Shown here one piece after another: positions 18,404-26,702 of a DNA stretch of 64,000 nucleotides; within the stretch, counting starts at the first letter, position 1; each line of letters starts with the position of its first letter. The notes below the pieces were generated by a model that did no database searches, was not told where the DNA came from, and worked only from the letters and a program-made list of their open reading frames with translations. The stretch comes from Desulfotignum sp. (GTDB lineage Bacteria; Desulfobacterota; Desulfobacteria; Desulfobacterales; Desulfobacteraceae): contig JAGYOW010000009.1 in NCBI GenBank assembly GCA_018399285.1, positions 26,001 to 90,000 on the forward strand. Direction: 5' to 3'. The position numbers and the translations under genes are program-made.

Positions 18404-19663
18404 TCATTTTAAGGGTGGATGGGTTTCCCCCCCGATGACCACCTGTTTCAATGGGGTGAAACCGGTGAAATAACACAGATCAGCGGGAGATTCTATATCC
18501 CAGATGACAAAATCCGCATCCTTTCCCGGTGCCAGACTGCCTTTGCGGTCTCCCAGACCTAAGGCCGCGGCCCCGTGAAAGGTGGCTCCGGCCAGGGCTT
18601 GTTCACAGGTCAAACCGAATAGAAGACAGGCCATGTTAAGCACCGGTAACATGCTGAAAACCGGACTGGACCCGGGATTGAGATCCGTGGCCACGGCCAT
18701 GGGAACGGCCAGTTGTCTGAACGTTTCCACGGGCGGCACCCGGGTTTCTTTCAGATAATGAAATGCACCGGGCAGCAATACGGCCACGGTGCCATGATCC
18801 GCCATTTTTTTTGCCCCGTTATAAGACAGGTATTCCAGGTGATCGCAGGACAAAGCCCCTATTTCCGCAGCCAGGGCAGCGCCGCTGGAATCCGACAATT
18901 GTTCGGCATGCAGTTTAACGGCAAACCCCAGATCTTTGGCTTTTTCCAACACCTGCCGGGTCTGTTCTCTGGAAAAAGCGATGTTTTCACAAAACACATC
19001 CACGCATGTGGCAATGCCCTGATGTTTGACTTCAGGCAGCATCACATCCATGACCTGTCTGACATAGTCATCCGACCGGCCGGCAAATTCCAACGGCACG
19101 GCATGAGCCCCTAAAAACGTGGCTTCAATATGCTGGGGAAACATTTGTTGAAGGCGGCCGGCCACAGCCAGCATTTTCAGCTCCGATTTCAGATCCAGGC
19201 CGTATCCGGATTTGATCTCCACCGTGGTGATGCCCTGTTTCAGAAAATGGGCCATGCGCCGGGATGCCAGATCAAACAGCATGTCTTCATCCGCGGCCCG
19301 GGTGGCTTTGACTGTGGAGAAAATGCCTCCGCCGGCGCTTGCAATATCGGCATAGGATGCCCCGGCCAGGCGCATTTCAAATTCTTTTGACCGGGACCCG
19401 GCCCAGATCAGGTGGGTGTGGCAGTCCACAAACCCGGGCAGGATCCACCGGTTTTTGCAGTCTGTCTTCCGGGCGGTGTCAGAAACGGGGCCGGGCAGGG
19501 CATCCATGGGTCCGATCCAGGCGATTTTATTGCCTGCCACGGCCAGGGCTGCGGCTTCAATCATATTGTACCGGCCATGGGCCATGGTGGCCACACGGCA
19601 GTTTATGAATAACTGGTCGACATTTTCGGGAAACGGGTTTTTGTTGTCAGGTACAATGGTCAT
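18404..19663 (-). CDS. hutI: Imidazolonepropionase
   Basis: A 419-residue amidohydrolase with the metal motif VDCHTHLIW near residue 78, a second region KSGYGLDLKSELKML, KLHAEQLSDSSG and the ATDLNPGSSP segment near the end. It opens 4-imidazolone-5-propionate to N-formimino-glutamate, the third step of histidine breakdown. AAAGGA lies before the ATG. It is 62 bases downstream of hutU on the same strand. Unlike its neighbours hutU, hutC and hutH it has no frame breaks. Confidence 0.93.
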   Translation of the reverse strand: MTIVPDNKNPFPENVDQLFINCRVATMAHGRYNMIEAAALAVAGNKIAWIGPMDALPGPVSDTARKTDCKNRWILPGFVDCHTHLIWAGSRSKEFEMRLAGASYADIASAGGGIFSTVKATRAADEDMLFDLASRRMAHFLKQGITTVEIKSGYGLDLKSELKMLAVAGRLQQMFPQHIEATFLGAHAVPLEFAGRSDDYVRQVMDVMLPEVKHQGIATCVDVFCENIAFSREQTRQVLEKAKDLGFAVKLHAEQLSDSSGAALAAEIGALSCDHLEYLSYNGAKKMADHGTVAVLLPGAFHYLKETRVPPVETFRQLAVPMAVATDLNPGSSPVFSMLPVLNMACLLFGLTCEQALAGATFHGAAALGLGDRKGSLAPGKDADFVIWDIESPADLCYFTGFTPLKQVVIGGETHPPLK

Positions 19664-19724
19664 GGATCATTCCTTTGCTGGATTCCAAATGATATGCGCA
19701 GCGGCCTGCGTGAGACAGATGCGG

Positions 19725-21433
19725 TCAGGGTCGCTCACCATACATATTGATCATGGGCAGTTTGACCCCTTTTTCATTGGCCACATCAATGGCGGTCTCA
19801 TACCCGGCATCGGCATGCCGGATGATGCCCGTGCCCGGATCGTTGCGAAGCACCGTGGTGACCCGGTTTTCCGCCTCATCCGTGCCGTCGGCCACCGTGA
19901 CCTGGCCTGCATGCAGGGCATACCCGATGCCCACACCCCCGCCATCGTGGAAGGATACCCAGGTGGCGCCGGAGGCCACATTGGTCATGCAGTTGAGCAA
20001 AGCCCAGTCGGCCACGGCATCGGACCCGTCTTTCATGGCTTCGGTCTCCCGGAAAGGCGATGCCACGGACCCGCAGTCCAGGTGATCTCTGCCGATAACG
20101 ATGGGGGCTTTGACTTTTCCTGTGCGCACCAGGTCATTGAACAGTTTTCCCGCTTTTTCCCGCTCGCCATATCCCAGCCAGCAGATCCTGGAAGGCAGGC
20201 CCATATGTTCTATTTTTTCCTGAGCCATTTTCAGCCAGTTGATCATTTTGGTTTTCTTGGGAAACAGCTGCATCAAAGCGTCATCAGTCACCTTGATGTC
20301 TTTTGGATCCCCGGACAGGGCCGCCCACCGGAACGGGCCTTCGCCTTTGCAGAACAAATCCCGGATATAGGCCGGTACAAATCCGGGATAGTCCATGGCA
20401 TTGTCCACCCCTTTTTTCATGGCCTGGGCCCGCAGGTTATTGCCGTAGTCAAAGGCAATGGCGCCTTTGTCTTTCATTTCAAGAATGGCCCGGACATGGT
20501 CTGCCATAGAGTTCAACGCCATGTCCTTGTAAGTGTCCGGATCTGTTTTTCGCAGTTTCAACGCGTCTTTAAAAGAGATGCCCCTGGGAAAATACCCGTT
20601 GAGCTCATCATGGGCACTGGTCTGGTCCGTGATCACATCCGGGATGAATCCTTTTTCCATCATGGCGGGCAGCACATCGCCTACATTGGCGCATAATCCG
20701 ATGGACAGGGGTTTGCCGTCGTCTGCGGCCTGCCGGGCCATGGCCAAAGCATGATCCAGGGTGTCGGCTTCCACATCCAGGTACCGTTTTTCCAGGCGTT
20801 TGGCAATGCGGGAGGGATCGATCTCGACACAGACAGCCACCCCGTTGGCCATGGTCACGGACAACGGCTGGGCCCCGCCCATGCCCCCAAGGCCGGCCGT
20901 GACCACGATTTTGCCGGTCAGATCGGATTTGAAATGCTTCTGGCCCAGAGCGGCAAAGGTTTCATAGGTGCCCTGCAAAATGCCCTGGGTGCCGATATAG
21001 ATCCAGGACCCGGCCGTCATCTGGCCGTACATGATCAGGCCTTTTTTGTCCAGTTCATGGAAAGTGTCCCAGTTGGCCCAGTGAAATTTTGATATTGGCA
21101 TTGGCAATGAGGACCCTCGGGGCGCTGTGTGGAGTGGTCAAAACCCCACGGGTTTGCCCGACACTGCACCAGCGAGGTTTCATCGTTTCAAGATCCAGCG
21201 GGGTTCTGATGATGGCATCGAAACAGTCCCAGTTTCGGGCGGCCTTGCCCAACCCCGTAGACAATGAGTGCATCGGATTTTCCCGTTGTCGGGTCAGATT
21301 GTTGCACAACATGCGCAGGGCTGCTTCCTGGTACCAGCCCTTGCAGTGGAACTGACTGCCTGTGGGGCTTTCACGGGCCGGGGTTTGCCGCAGCCGATCT
21401 TCGAATCTTTCAGTATTGGTCTTTGGGGGTCAT
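19725..21433 (-). pseudogene. hutU: Urocanate hydratase, 5' part frame-broken
   Basis: The frame from about 21107 to 19725 encodes 460 residues of urocanase, with the NAD-binding [10 protein letters not shown] region and the conserved [17 protein letters not shown] segment. The N-terminal ~100 residues are scattered over other frames between 21433 and 21055, where expected pieces such as GKAARNWDCFDAIIRT and [10 protein letters not shown] are seen. About four single-base changes would restore a protein of ~569 residues, normal for HutU. The start is placed at the ATG at 21433 after GGAGGA. The enzyme hydrates urocanate to imidazolonepropionate using tightly bound NAD. Breaks start at a fixed boundary near 21.1 kb and go on into hutC and hutH, hinting at one low-quality stretch. 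Confidence 0.85.
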
Positions 21434-21451
21434 TTTTTCCTCCATATAGTG

Positions 21452-21509
21452 TTGACATTTCAAGTGGATTGGCTACTACTTGTCTATACAAGTATAGACG
21501 GGATGTCAA
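21452..21509. promoter_or_regulatory. Divergent hut promoters with palindromic operator
   Basis: GTCTATAC at 21482-21489 and GTATAGAC at 21492-21499 form a perfect inverted repeat with a 2-base centre. An overlapping CTTGTCTATACAAG resembles the HutC operator (CTTGTATATACAAG type). TTGACA hexamers face the palindrome from both sides: plus strand 21452-21457 and minus strand 21509-21504. A repressor bound here would cover both promoters, shutting hutU-hutI and hutC-hutH together. The -10 elements are weak and their exact place is uncertain. Confidence 0.65.
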
Positions 21510-21583
21510 GTTTTTGTGTATTCATGATTCATGAACAGATAAACGGGTTTTAATAAAAACATTATTTAAAATAAGGATGCCGT

Positions 21584-22310
21584 GTGGGAACATCATCACG
21601 TCCGCTGGCGTTGTATGAACAGATCAAGCAGTCTCTGATCAGGGAAATGGATGCCGGGCTTTTGAAGCCGGATGACCGGGTGCCCTCGGAAACGCAATTG
21701 TCCCAAAGCTTTAACACCTCCCGGATGACCGCCAACCGGGCCTCGAAAATTGGCTGAACAAGGGCGCATTGGGATTCGGGAGTGGGTACGTTTGTGGCCG
21801 TCCCAAACCCGTGCAGCCCTGCTGGAAATCAAAAGCATTGCCAGAGAATTGCCGACTGGGGCGGGATTCATTCCTGTGAGGTGCTGCTGCTGGCTGAAGA
21901 AGAGCGCAAATAAGGATATTGCGGTCCGGTTGAACCTGAGGCCCGGACACACCGTGTTTCATTCCATTTTTACTGCATAAAGACCGGGGCGTGGGGGTGC
22001 AGTATTCCGGAGCAGTTTCATCAACCCGGCTTCAATAGCGCCGGCGTATCTGGACCAGGTTATACCGGATCACCCCCAGTGATTATCTGCTGGAAACCGC
22101 CCCGGTCCAGGCGGCGGAGCATGTGATCAGTAGCCGTGCGCTGCCCGGCCCATGTGCTCAAACATCTGCGGCTCGATGCGGCGGAACCCTGTCTGCGCCT
22201 GACCCGGCGCCACCTGGTCCTTTGATCGGGTGGCCACTTACAGTACCATGATATCCCCGGGGTTTCGGTATCAACTGAAAGGCACCTTCAACAAGAAGTC
22301 AATCCAATGA
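21584..22310 (+). pseudogene. hutC: GntR-family histidine utilisation repressor HutC, frame-broken
   Basis: From a GTG at 21584 (AAGGA site) the first 45 residues read as a GntR winged-helix domain: LALYEQIKQSL, then PSETQLSQSFNTSRMTANRA. After about 21740 the frame breaks repeatedly, but UTRA-domain pieces follow in other frames: CEVLLLAEE, NKDIAVRLNLRPGHTVFHS, SDYLLETAPVQAAEHVIS and RYQLKGTFNKKSIQ before the stop at 22308-22310. That stop overlaps the hutH ATG. HutC represses hut genes and is released by urocanate. Repaired length is about 242 residues, normal for the family. At least five small insertions or deletions are needed. Confidence 0.8.
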
Positions 22311-23836
22311 ATCAGAAAACCATTGTTCTGGACGAGAATCATTTTCAACTGGAAGAACTGGTGGGTATTGCCGAAACCAATGGCAGGCGGTCATTGCCGA
22401 CACACTTCAAAACGCGGATTCATAAAGCCCGGACCCTGGTGGACACCTGGGTGAAAAAGGGGAACGCATTTATGGGGTGACCACGGGTTTCGGGGCGTTG
22501 TCTGATGTGCCCATCTCCTATGCCGATACAAAACGGCTTCAAAAAAATTTTATTGTCCCATGCCGCCGGCATGGGCAAAGCGGGCATCTTGAAGATGTGG
22601 TCAGAGCCATGATAGCCCTGCGCATCAATGATTTCTGCCGGGGCAATTCCGGGCTGCGTCTGGAAACCATCCAGATGCTGGCGGACCCTGCTCAACAAAG
22701 GAATCGTGCCCGTGGTCCCCGGAAAAAGGGTCTGTAGGGGCCAGCGGAGACCTGGTACCCATGGCCCATCTATCCCTAGTGATGATCGGCGAAGGCGAAG
22801 CCGTTGTGGACGGGCAGCACATGTCCGGGGTCAAAGCCACGGCAGCAAGGTCTTTAAAGCCCACGGAACTGGCGGCCGGGGAAGGTCTGGCTGATCAGCA
22901 ACGGGACCCAGTTCATGATTGCCTTAGGGTGTCTGGCCCTGCATGATGCCTTGAATCTATCTGAAACATGCTGACATTGCCGCATCCATGAGCACAGGAA
23001 ACCCTCATGGGAACAAGGACGGCGTTTGATCCGAGGATTCATCAGGCACGGCCCCATCCGGGCCAGATCATGGCCGCGGAAAACATGCTCAAAATCACGG
23101 AAAATTCAGAAATCATCTCTCTTCCCACCAGGACTGTTCACGGATCCAGGACGCTTATACCCTGAGATGCTCCCCAGGTCCATGGGGCGTCTTGGAGATG
23201 CGTTTGCCTATGTGGACAATGTGATCCGGGTGGAGATGAACGCGTCCACGGAAAACCCGCTGATTTTCCGGAATCCGAAGAATTTCTGTCCGGCGGCAAT
23301 TTCCACGGCCAGCCCCTGGCCCTGGCCTGTGATTTTTAAATCGCCATTGCCGAGCTATTGTATATTTCCGAACGGCGCATCGAGCGCCTGGTCAATCCCC
23401 AATTGTCCGGCCTGCCCGCGTTTCTGGTGGAAGACGGGGATTGAATTCCAGGTACATGATCGCCCAGTATGCGGCGGCAGCGCTTGTGTCGGAAAACAAG
23501 GGCCTGGCCCATCCGCATCCGTGGATTCCATTCCACATCAGCCAACAAGGAGGATCACGTGTCCATGGGGGCGTTTGCGGCCCGAAAATGCCGGGACATT
23601 GTGTTAAACACGGAAAACGTCATTGCCATCGAGCTGCTGTGCGGGGCCCAGGCCATTGATCTGTTCACCAATATCAAGGCCGGGGAAGGGACCTAATACC
23701 TACCGGACCATCCGTCAGCATATGGATTATATGAAAGAAGACCGGCAGCTGTCCAAAGATATTGCCACGGTCAAGGCCCTGCTGGAAGACGGGGCCATTG
23801 TAAGGAACTGTGGAGTCGGCTGTGAAACTGTATTAA
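22307..23836 (+). pseudogene. hutH: Histidine ammonia-lyase, many frame breaks
   Basis: The ATG at 22307 overlaps the hutC stop. Expected HutH segments occur in order in shifting frames: YGVTTGFGALSDV, the MIO-cofactor triad in [13 protein letters not shown] (Ala-Ser-Gly at about 22740-22748), NGTQFM, AYVDNVIRVEMNASTENP, LSGLPAFLVED, ANKEDHVSMGAFAARK and LLCGAQAIDLF. One inserted base near 23805 hides the natural end; the true stop is most likely TAA at 23834-23836. The span of 1530 bases equals 510 codons, the normal HutH length, so insertions and deletions almost cancel. The active-site residues are kept, which argues for recent damage or sequence error. The enzyme releases ammonia from histidine to give urocanate. 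Confidence 0.85.
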
Positions 23837-23845
23837 ATATTATGG

Positions 23846-24034
23846 AAGTTTTAAGTTTTAAGTGTTAGGTTTTAAGTACTTCCCGGTTTGTACTTTAATC
23901 AGTTGCTGAGGGGCTTTCATATAAACAATCATGGCCTGAGAAACCCCTGACAGATGGTGAAAATATAAGCTCTCAGGTATTGGCTTAAAACTTAAAACTT
24001 AAAACTTAAAACTTAACACTTAAAACTTTTTAAG
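23846..24034. repeat. Inverted pair of AAGTTTT heptad arrays
   Basis: The left arm (23846-23878) has AAGTTTT, AAGTGTT and AGGTTTT heptads on the plus strand. The right arm (23984-24034) has the same heptads on the minus strand, about six units with one AAGTGTT variant. The right arm's minus-strand end continues into AATACCTG (23981-23974). About 105 bases lie between the arms, including TTTATATGAAAG on the minus strand at 23928-23917. The arms could pair in RNA or DNA as a long AT-rich stem. The 213 bases between hutH and the next gene hold nothing else I can identify. Confidence 0.75.
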
Positions 24035-24081
24035 AAACTCATGGCATCACGGTCATCCGTGAGTGTGAAAAGGACACAAAC

Positions 24082-24354
24082 ATGACAGCGATGGTTCATA
24101 TTCATCTGGTTCACCGGCAGCACACGGACGGCAGAAAAACCGTGGATGTTCAGGGAGATACCGTGGGCCGGGCACTGGCGGATCTGATCCGGCAGTACCC
24201 GGCTAATGGAAAAGAATTGTTTGATAAAAAAGGCGGATTACACGGCCATATCGAGATCTATCTGAACGCGGAAAGCGCGTTCCCCGGCGAGCTGGAAAAA
24301 CCGGTGGCCCCCGGGGATGACATCCAGATCATCACATTTCTGGCCGGGGGATAG
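24082..24354 (+). CDS. MoaD/ThiS-family sulfur carrier
   Basis: A 90-residue ubiquitin-fold protein ending in the required Gly-Gly (FLAGG). The conserved EKPVAPGDDIQIITFLAGG tail is typical of MoaD-like carriers, which receive sulfur as a C-terminal thiocarboxylate. Its position beside genes for a tungsten aldehyde oxidoreductase and its redox partners suggests a role in making the pterin cofactor of that enzyme. It is convergent with the FAD oxidoreductase gene, with only 2 bases between stops. No clear ribosome site better than AAAAGGACAC is present. Confidence 0.8.
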   Translation: MTAMVHIHLVHRQHTDGRKTVDVQGDTVGRALADLIRQYPANGKELFDKKGGLHGHIEIYLNAESAFPGELEKPVAPGDDIQIITFLAGG

Positions 24355-24356
24355 GC

Positions 24357-25616
24357 TTACATTCCCAACAGGGTCCCCAGCCGGACCATGGGCCAGGCAT
24401 GTACGGCCCCGCCTTTGGGCAGGGTCCTCATTTTGGCGGCAATGTCCAGAAAATCATCTTTCCGCCACATGGCGCCGATGAGCAGCCCCAGCTCATCGGC
24501 AAACGTGCCGATGGCCTGGCCCCCCACAATCCGGTTGTCCAGCATCACCACCCGCAGGTAATTGTTTTGGTCTTCCCGTTCCACAATGCGCTTGTCACCG
24601 AATACACAATCCAAAGCCCGCTGGGTCTTGCCGAAAGTAGCGGCATGGGTGTCAAAAAAATGGGCCCGGGCAAAGGCATAGGCCCCCAGATACCGCACCG
24701 GTTCGCCAAGAATGTGCCGGGCCGCCACCTGGGCCTGCTCAATGGCGTTGTGCTTGAGCTGGAACATGGCGATCTCCCCGGTGCAGGCATCAATGGTTTC
24801 CACACAGTCGCCGCAGGCATAGATGTCAGGCACACTGGTCTGCATCTGCCGGTTCACCTGGATGCCCCGGCCCGTCTCGATGCCCGCAGTCTGGGCCAGG
24901 GCCGTTCCCGGCACCACGCCCGTGGCCACCACCACGGTGTCACAGTCTATGGTGCGCCGGTCCGTGACCACGGCGATAACCTGTCCCGCGCCCTTTATTT
25001 CCAGCACTTTTTCATGGGTGAACACCTGAATACCATATCCGGTCAGCTCGTTTTCCAGGCGTTTGGCCGTGGGTTCATCAAACAAAGAAGGCAGAATCCA
25101 GTCCATCAGTTCGATGATATACACCTCATACCCTTTTCGCTTCAATGCTTCGGCCGCTTCGATCCCGATGGCGCCGGAACCGATGACCACGGCACGGGTG
25201 CCTTTGTGGGCCGCCAGTTTCTGCGTTTCCCCGAGCTGTTTGCATGAAAACACGCCCGGGGTGTCAATGCCGGGGATGGGTGGAATGAACAGATCCCCGC
25301 CATGGGCCAGCACCAGGTTGTCATATCCGATCTTTTCACCCGTGTGGGTGGTGACGGTTTTATTTTCAGGGTCAATGGACACCACTTTGCTGTCATATAA
25401 CAGGTCGATGCGCCCATCGGCATAATCTTTTGACGTTTTTCTGAAAACATCCATGCGGCCGCACTCTCCCCCGAGAAAATAGGGCAGAGAGCAGGGATCA
25501 TATTCCGGCACATCTTCAGCGGAAAGAATGACAATCTGAGCATCCGGATCTTTTTTTCGCACATCAAACGCCACCTGGTTGCCGGCAATGCCGTTTCCGA
25601 TAATCACAAGTTTCAT
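24357..25616 (-). CDS. FAD/NAD(P)-dependent oxidoreductase (NADH oxidase class)
   Basis: A 419-residue pyridine-nucleotide disulfide-oxidoreductase-fold protein. It starts with an FAD-binding Rossmann motif (IIGNGIAGNQVA), has the second, NAD-binding motif VVIGSGAIGIEAAEALKRKG near residue 145, and the late FAD motif DIYACGDCVE near residue 275. No CxxxxC redox pair is seen, so it is not a thiol reductase. Its gene is followed upstream by a four-cluster ferredoxin gene on the same strand. In AOR systems such a subunit passes electrons between the tungsten enzyme's ferredoxin and NAD, and I infer that role here. Confidence 0.82.
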   Translation of the reverse strand: MKLVIIGNGIAGNQVAFDVRKKDPDAQIVILSAEDVPEYDPCSLPYFLGGECGRMDVFRKTSKDYADGRIDLLYDSKVVSIDPENKTVTTHTGEKIGYDNLVLAHGGDLFIPPIPGIDTPGVFSCKQLGETQKLAAHKGTRAVVIGSGAIGIEAAEALKRKGYEVYIIELMDWILPSLFDEPTAKRLENELTGYGIQVFTHEKVLEIKGAGQVIAVVTDRRTIDCDTVVVATGVVPGTALAQTAGIETGRGIQVNRQMQTSVPDIYACGDCVETIDACTGEIAMFQLKHNAIEQAQVAARHILGEPVRYLGAYAFARAHFFDTHAATFGKTQRALDCVFGDKRIVEREDQNNYLRVVMLDNRIVGGQAIGTFADELGLLIGAMWRKDDFLDIAAKMRTLPKGGAVHAWPMVRLGTLLGM

Positions 25617-25650
25617 AACATCCTGCCTTTATCCATCATTGTTGTTACAT

Positions 25651-26142
25651 TCATCCACCGGTGTGAAATTGTTTGGTTTTGGAGGCCGCCTTCCGGGCCG
25701 CACGATGGGACACGCTTCCCTGGGTACACAGGGTCAACGCTTTTTCCTGCCGGCAGGCAGCCACGCACCAGGGTTCGGTTTCACCTTCACACATGTCACA
25801 GGTCATGGTCCGGCCGGTATAGGGATTGATCCGGGGGCTTCCAACCGGGCAGATATAGACACAGGCCCGGCACCCGATGCAGACATCGGTGTCGGTGGTC
25901 ACGGTGCCGTTGGCCTGGCGGATCCGGGCGTTCATGGGACACACCTTGATGCACGGGGCCGTGTCACAGGCCATGCAGATCACAGGCACATTCAGGTCCT
26001 TTGAATCCAGCCCGATGATATTCACTCTGGAAAGATCCGGATCAATGCGGCCGTGATGCTTCATGGCACAGGCAATCATGCATCGCCGGCATCCCGTGCA
26101 TTTTTCAGGATCAATGGCAAGCTGTTCTCGCCGCATGTTCAT
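25651..26142 (-). CDS. Ferredoxin-type protein with four 4Fe-4S motifs
   Basis: A 163-residue soluble electron carrier of the HycB/DmsB type. Cys clusters occur as CTGCRRCMIAC, CMACDTAPCIKVCP, CIGCRACVYICP and CDMCEGETEPWCVAAC, enough for four clusters. The Lys-rich tail follows. It is 34 bases upstream of the FAD oxidoreductase gene and divergent from the zinc-ribbon/AOR genes, so the two transcripts together encode one electron chain. A similar but separate ferredoxin lies after the AOR gene at 28665. Confidence 0.88.
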   Translation of the reverse strand: MNMRREQLAIDPEKCTGCRRCMIACAMKHHGRIDPDLSRVNIIGLDSKDLNVPVICMACDTAPCIKVCPMNARIRQANGTVTTDTDVCIGCRACVYICPVGSPRINPYTGRTMTCDMCEGETEPWCVAACRQEKALTLCTQGSVSHRAARKAASKTKQFHTGG

Positions 26143-26291
26143 AATGTACGTCCTTTTTTTGTTCCGGTCAGGGGTTAAAGTTCAACATAGTGAACAAAAA
26201 TTTTTACTTTAACCTGTACCCTGAATGGCCCGGTATGTCAAATTAAAAATAAACACATTGAATTATATGGTTATTTTTGTTAAGAAATGGG

Positions 26292-26335
26292 TTGACATTT
26301 AATGAATCTCTGATATAGAAATTCATAATAATGAA
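26292..26335 (+). promoter_or_regulatory. Sigma-70-type promoter for the AOR operon
   Basis: TTGACA at 26292-26297 and TATAGA at 26314-26319, 16 bases apart, sit 90 bases before the zinc-ribbon ATG. A small inverted repeat, TTCAT-AATA-ATGAA, at 26322-26335 overlaps the likely start of transcription and may be an operator. Sequence inspection only. Confidence 0.6.
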
Positions 26336-26407
26336 CTGATGTGGTAAGGCAACATTTTCAGGTGGCTGAACAAAAAGCCGCCAACCCCATTATTTAAGGA
26401 GTATAAC

Positions 26408-26683
26408 ATGGCAGATAAAGAAAGGGTCTCTTCATCTGAATCGCTTCGCAGCACCCGAACATTCGGTAAAGTCAGGTGCCACAATCCCAGCTGCATGGGC
26501 CGGCTCACCCCGTCGCCGGGCAGCAAGCAGATCACCTGTCCCACCTGCGGCATGACCTATCGTCTGTTCTGGGTGACACCGGAACTGCCCAGAATCCGGG
26601 GTCCGGTCTGGGATGTCAACCGGAAACTGGTCCAGGAAACCCTGGCGAAAAAACTGGGAACGTCTGACAGCGATTCCAAATAG
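26408..26683 (+). CDS. Small zinc-ribbon protein, first gene of AOR operon
   Basis: A 91-residue protein with one zinc ribbon: CHNPSC near residue 24 and CPTCGMTYRL near residue 45. No enzyme domain is visible. AAGGAG precedes the ATG. It lies 19 bases before the aldehyde oxidoreductase gene and is probably cotranscribed. Its job may be in metal or cofactor delivery or in protein contact, but this is a guess from position. Confidence 0.7.
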   Translation: MADKERVSSSESLRSTRTFGKVRCHNPSCMGRLTPSPGSKQITCPTCGMTYRLFWVTPELPRIRGPVWDVNRKLVQETLAKKLGTSDSDSK

Positions 26684-26702
26684 ATCAAGGAGGGAACAAC
26701 AC

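Noticed and set aside
19416..20696. 426-codon plus-strand frame across hutI/hutU
   Set aside because: Shadow of hutU codons on the other strand; composition is His/Gly/Arg-rich without domains.
23837..24081. Molybdenum/tungsten cofactor riboswitch before the MoaD-like gene
   Set aside because: The region is explained by the heptad inverted repeat; no known cofactor-aptamer pattern was recognised.
24399..25247. 282-codon plus-strand frame opposite the FAD oxidoreductase
   Set aside because: Antisense shadow; no motif or ribosome site.
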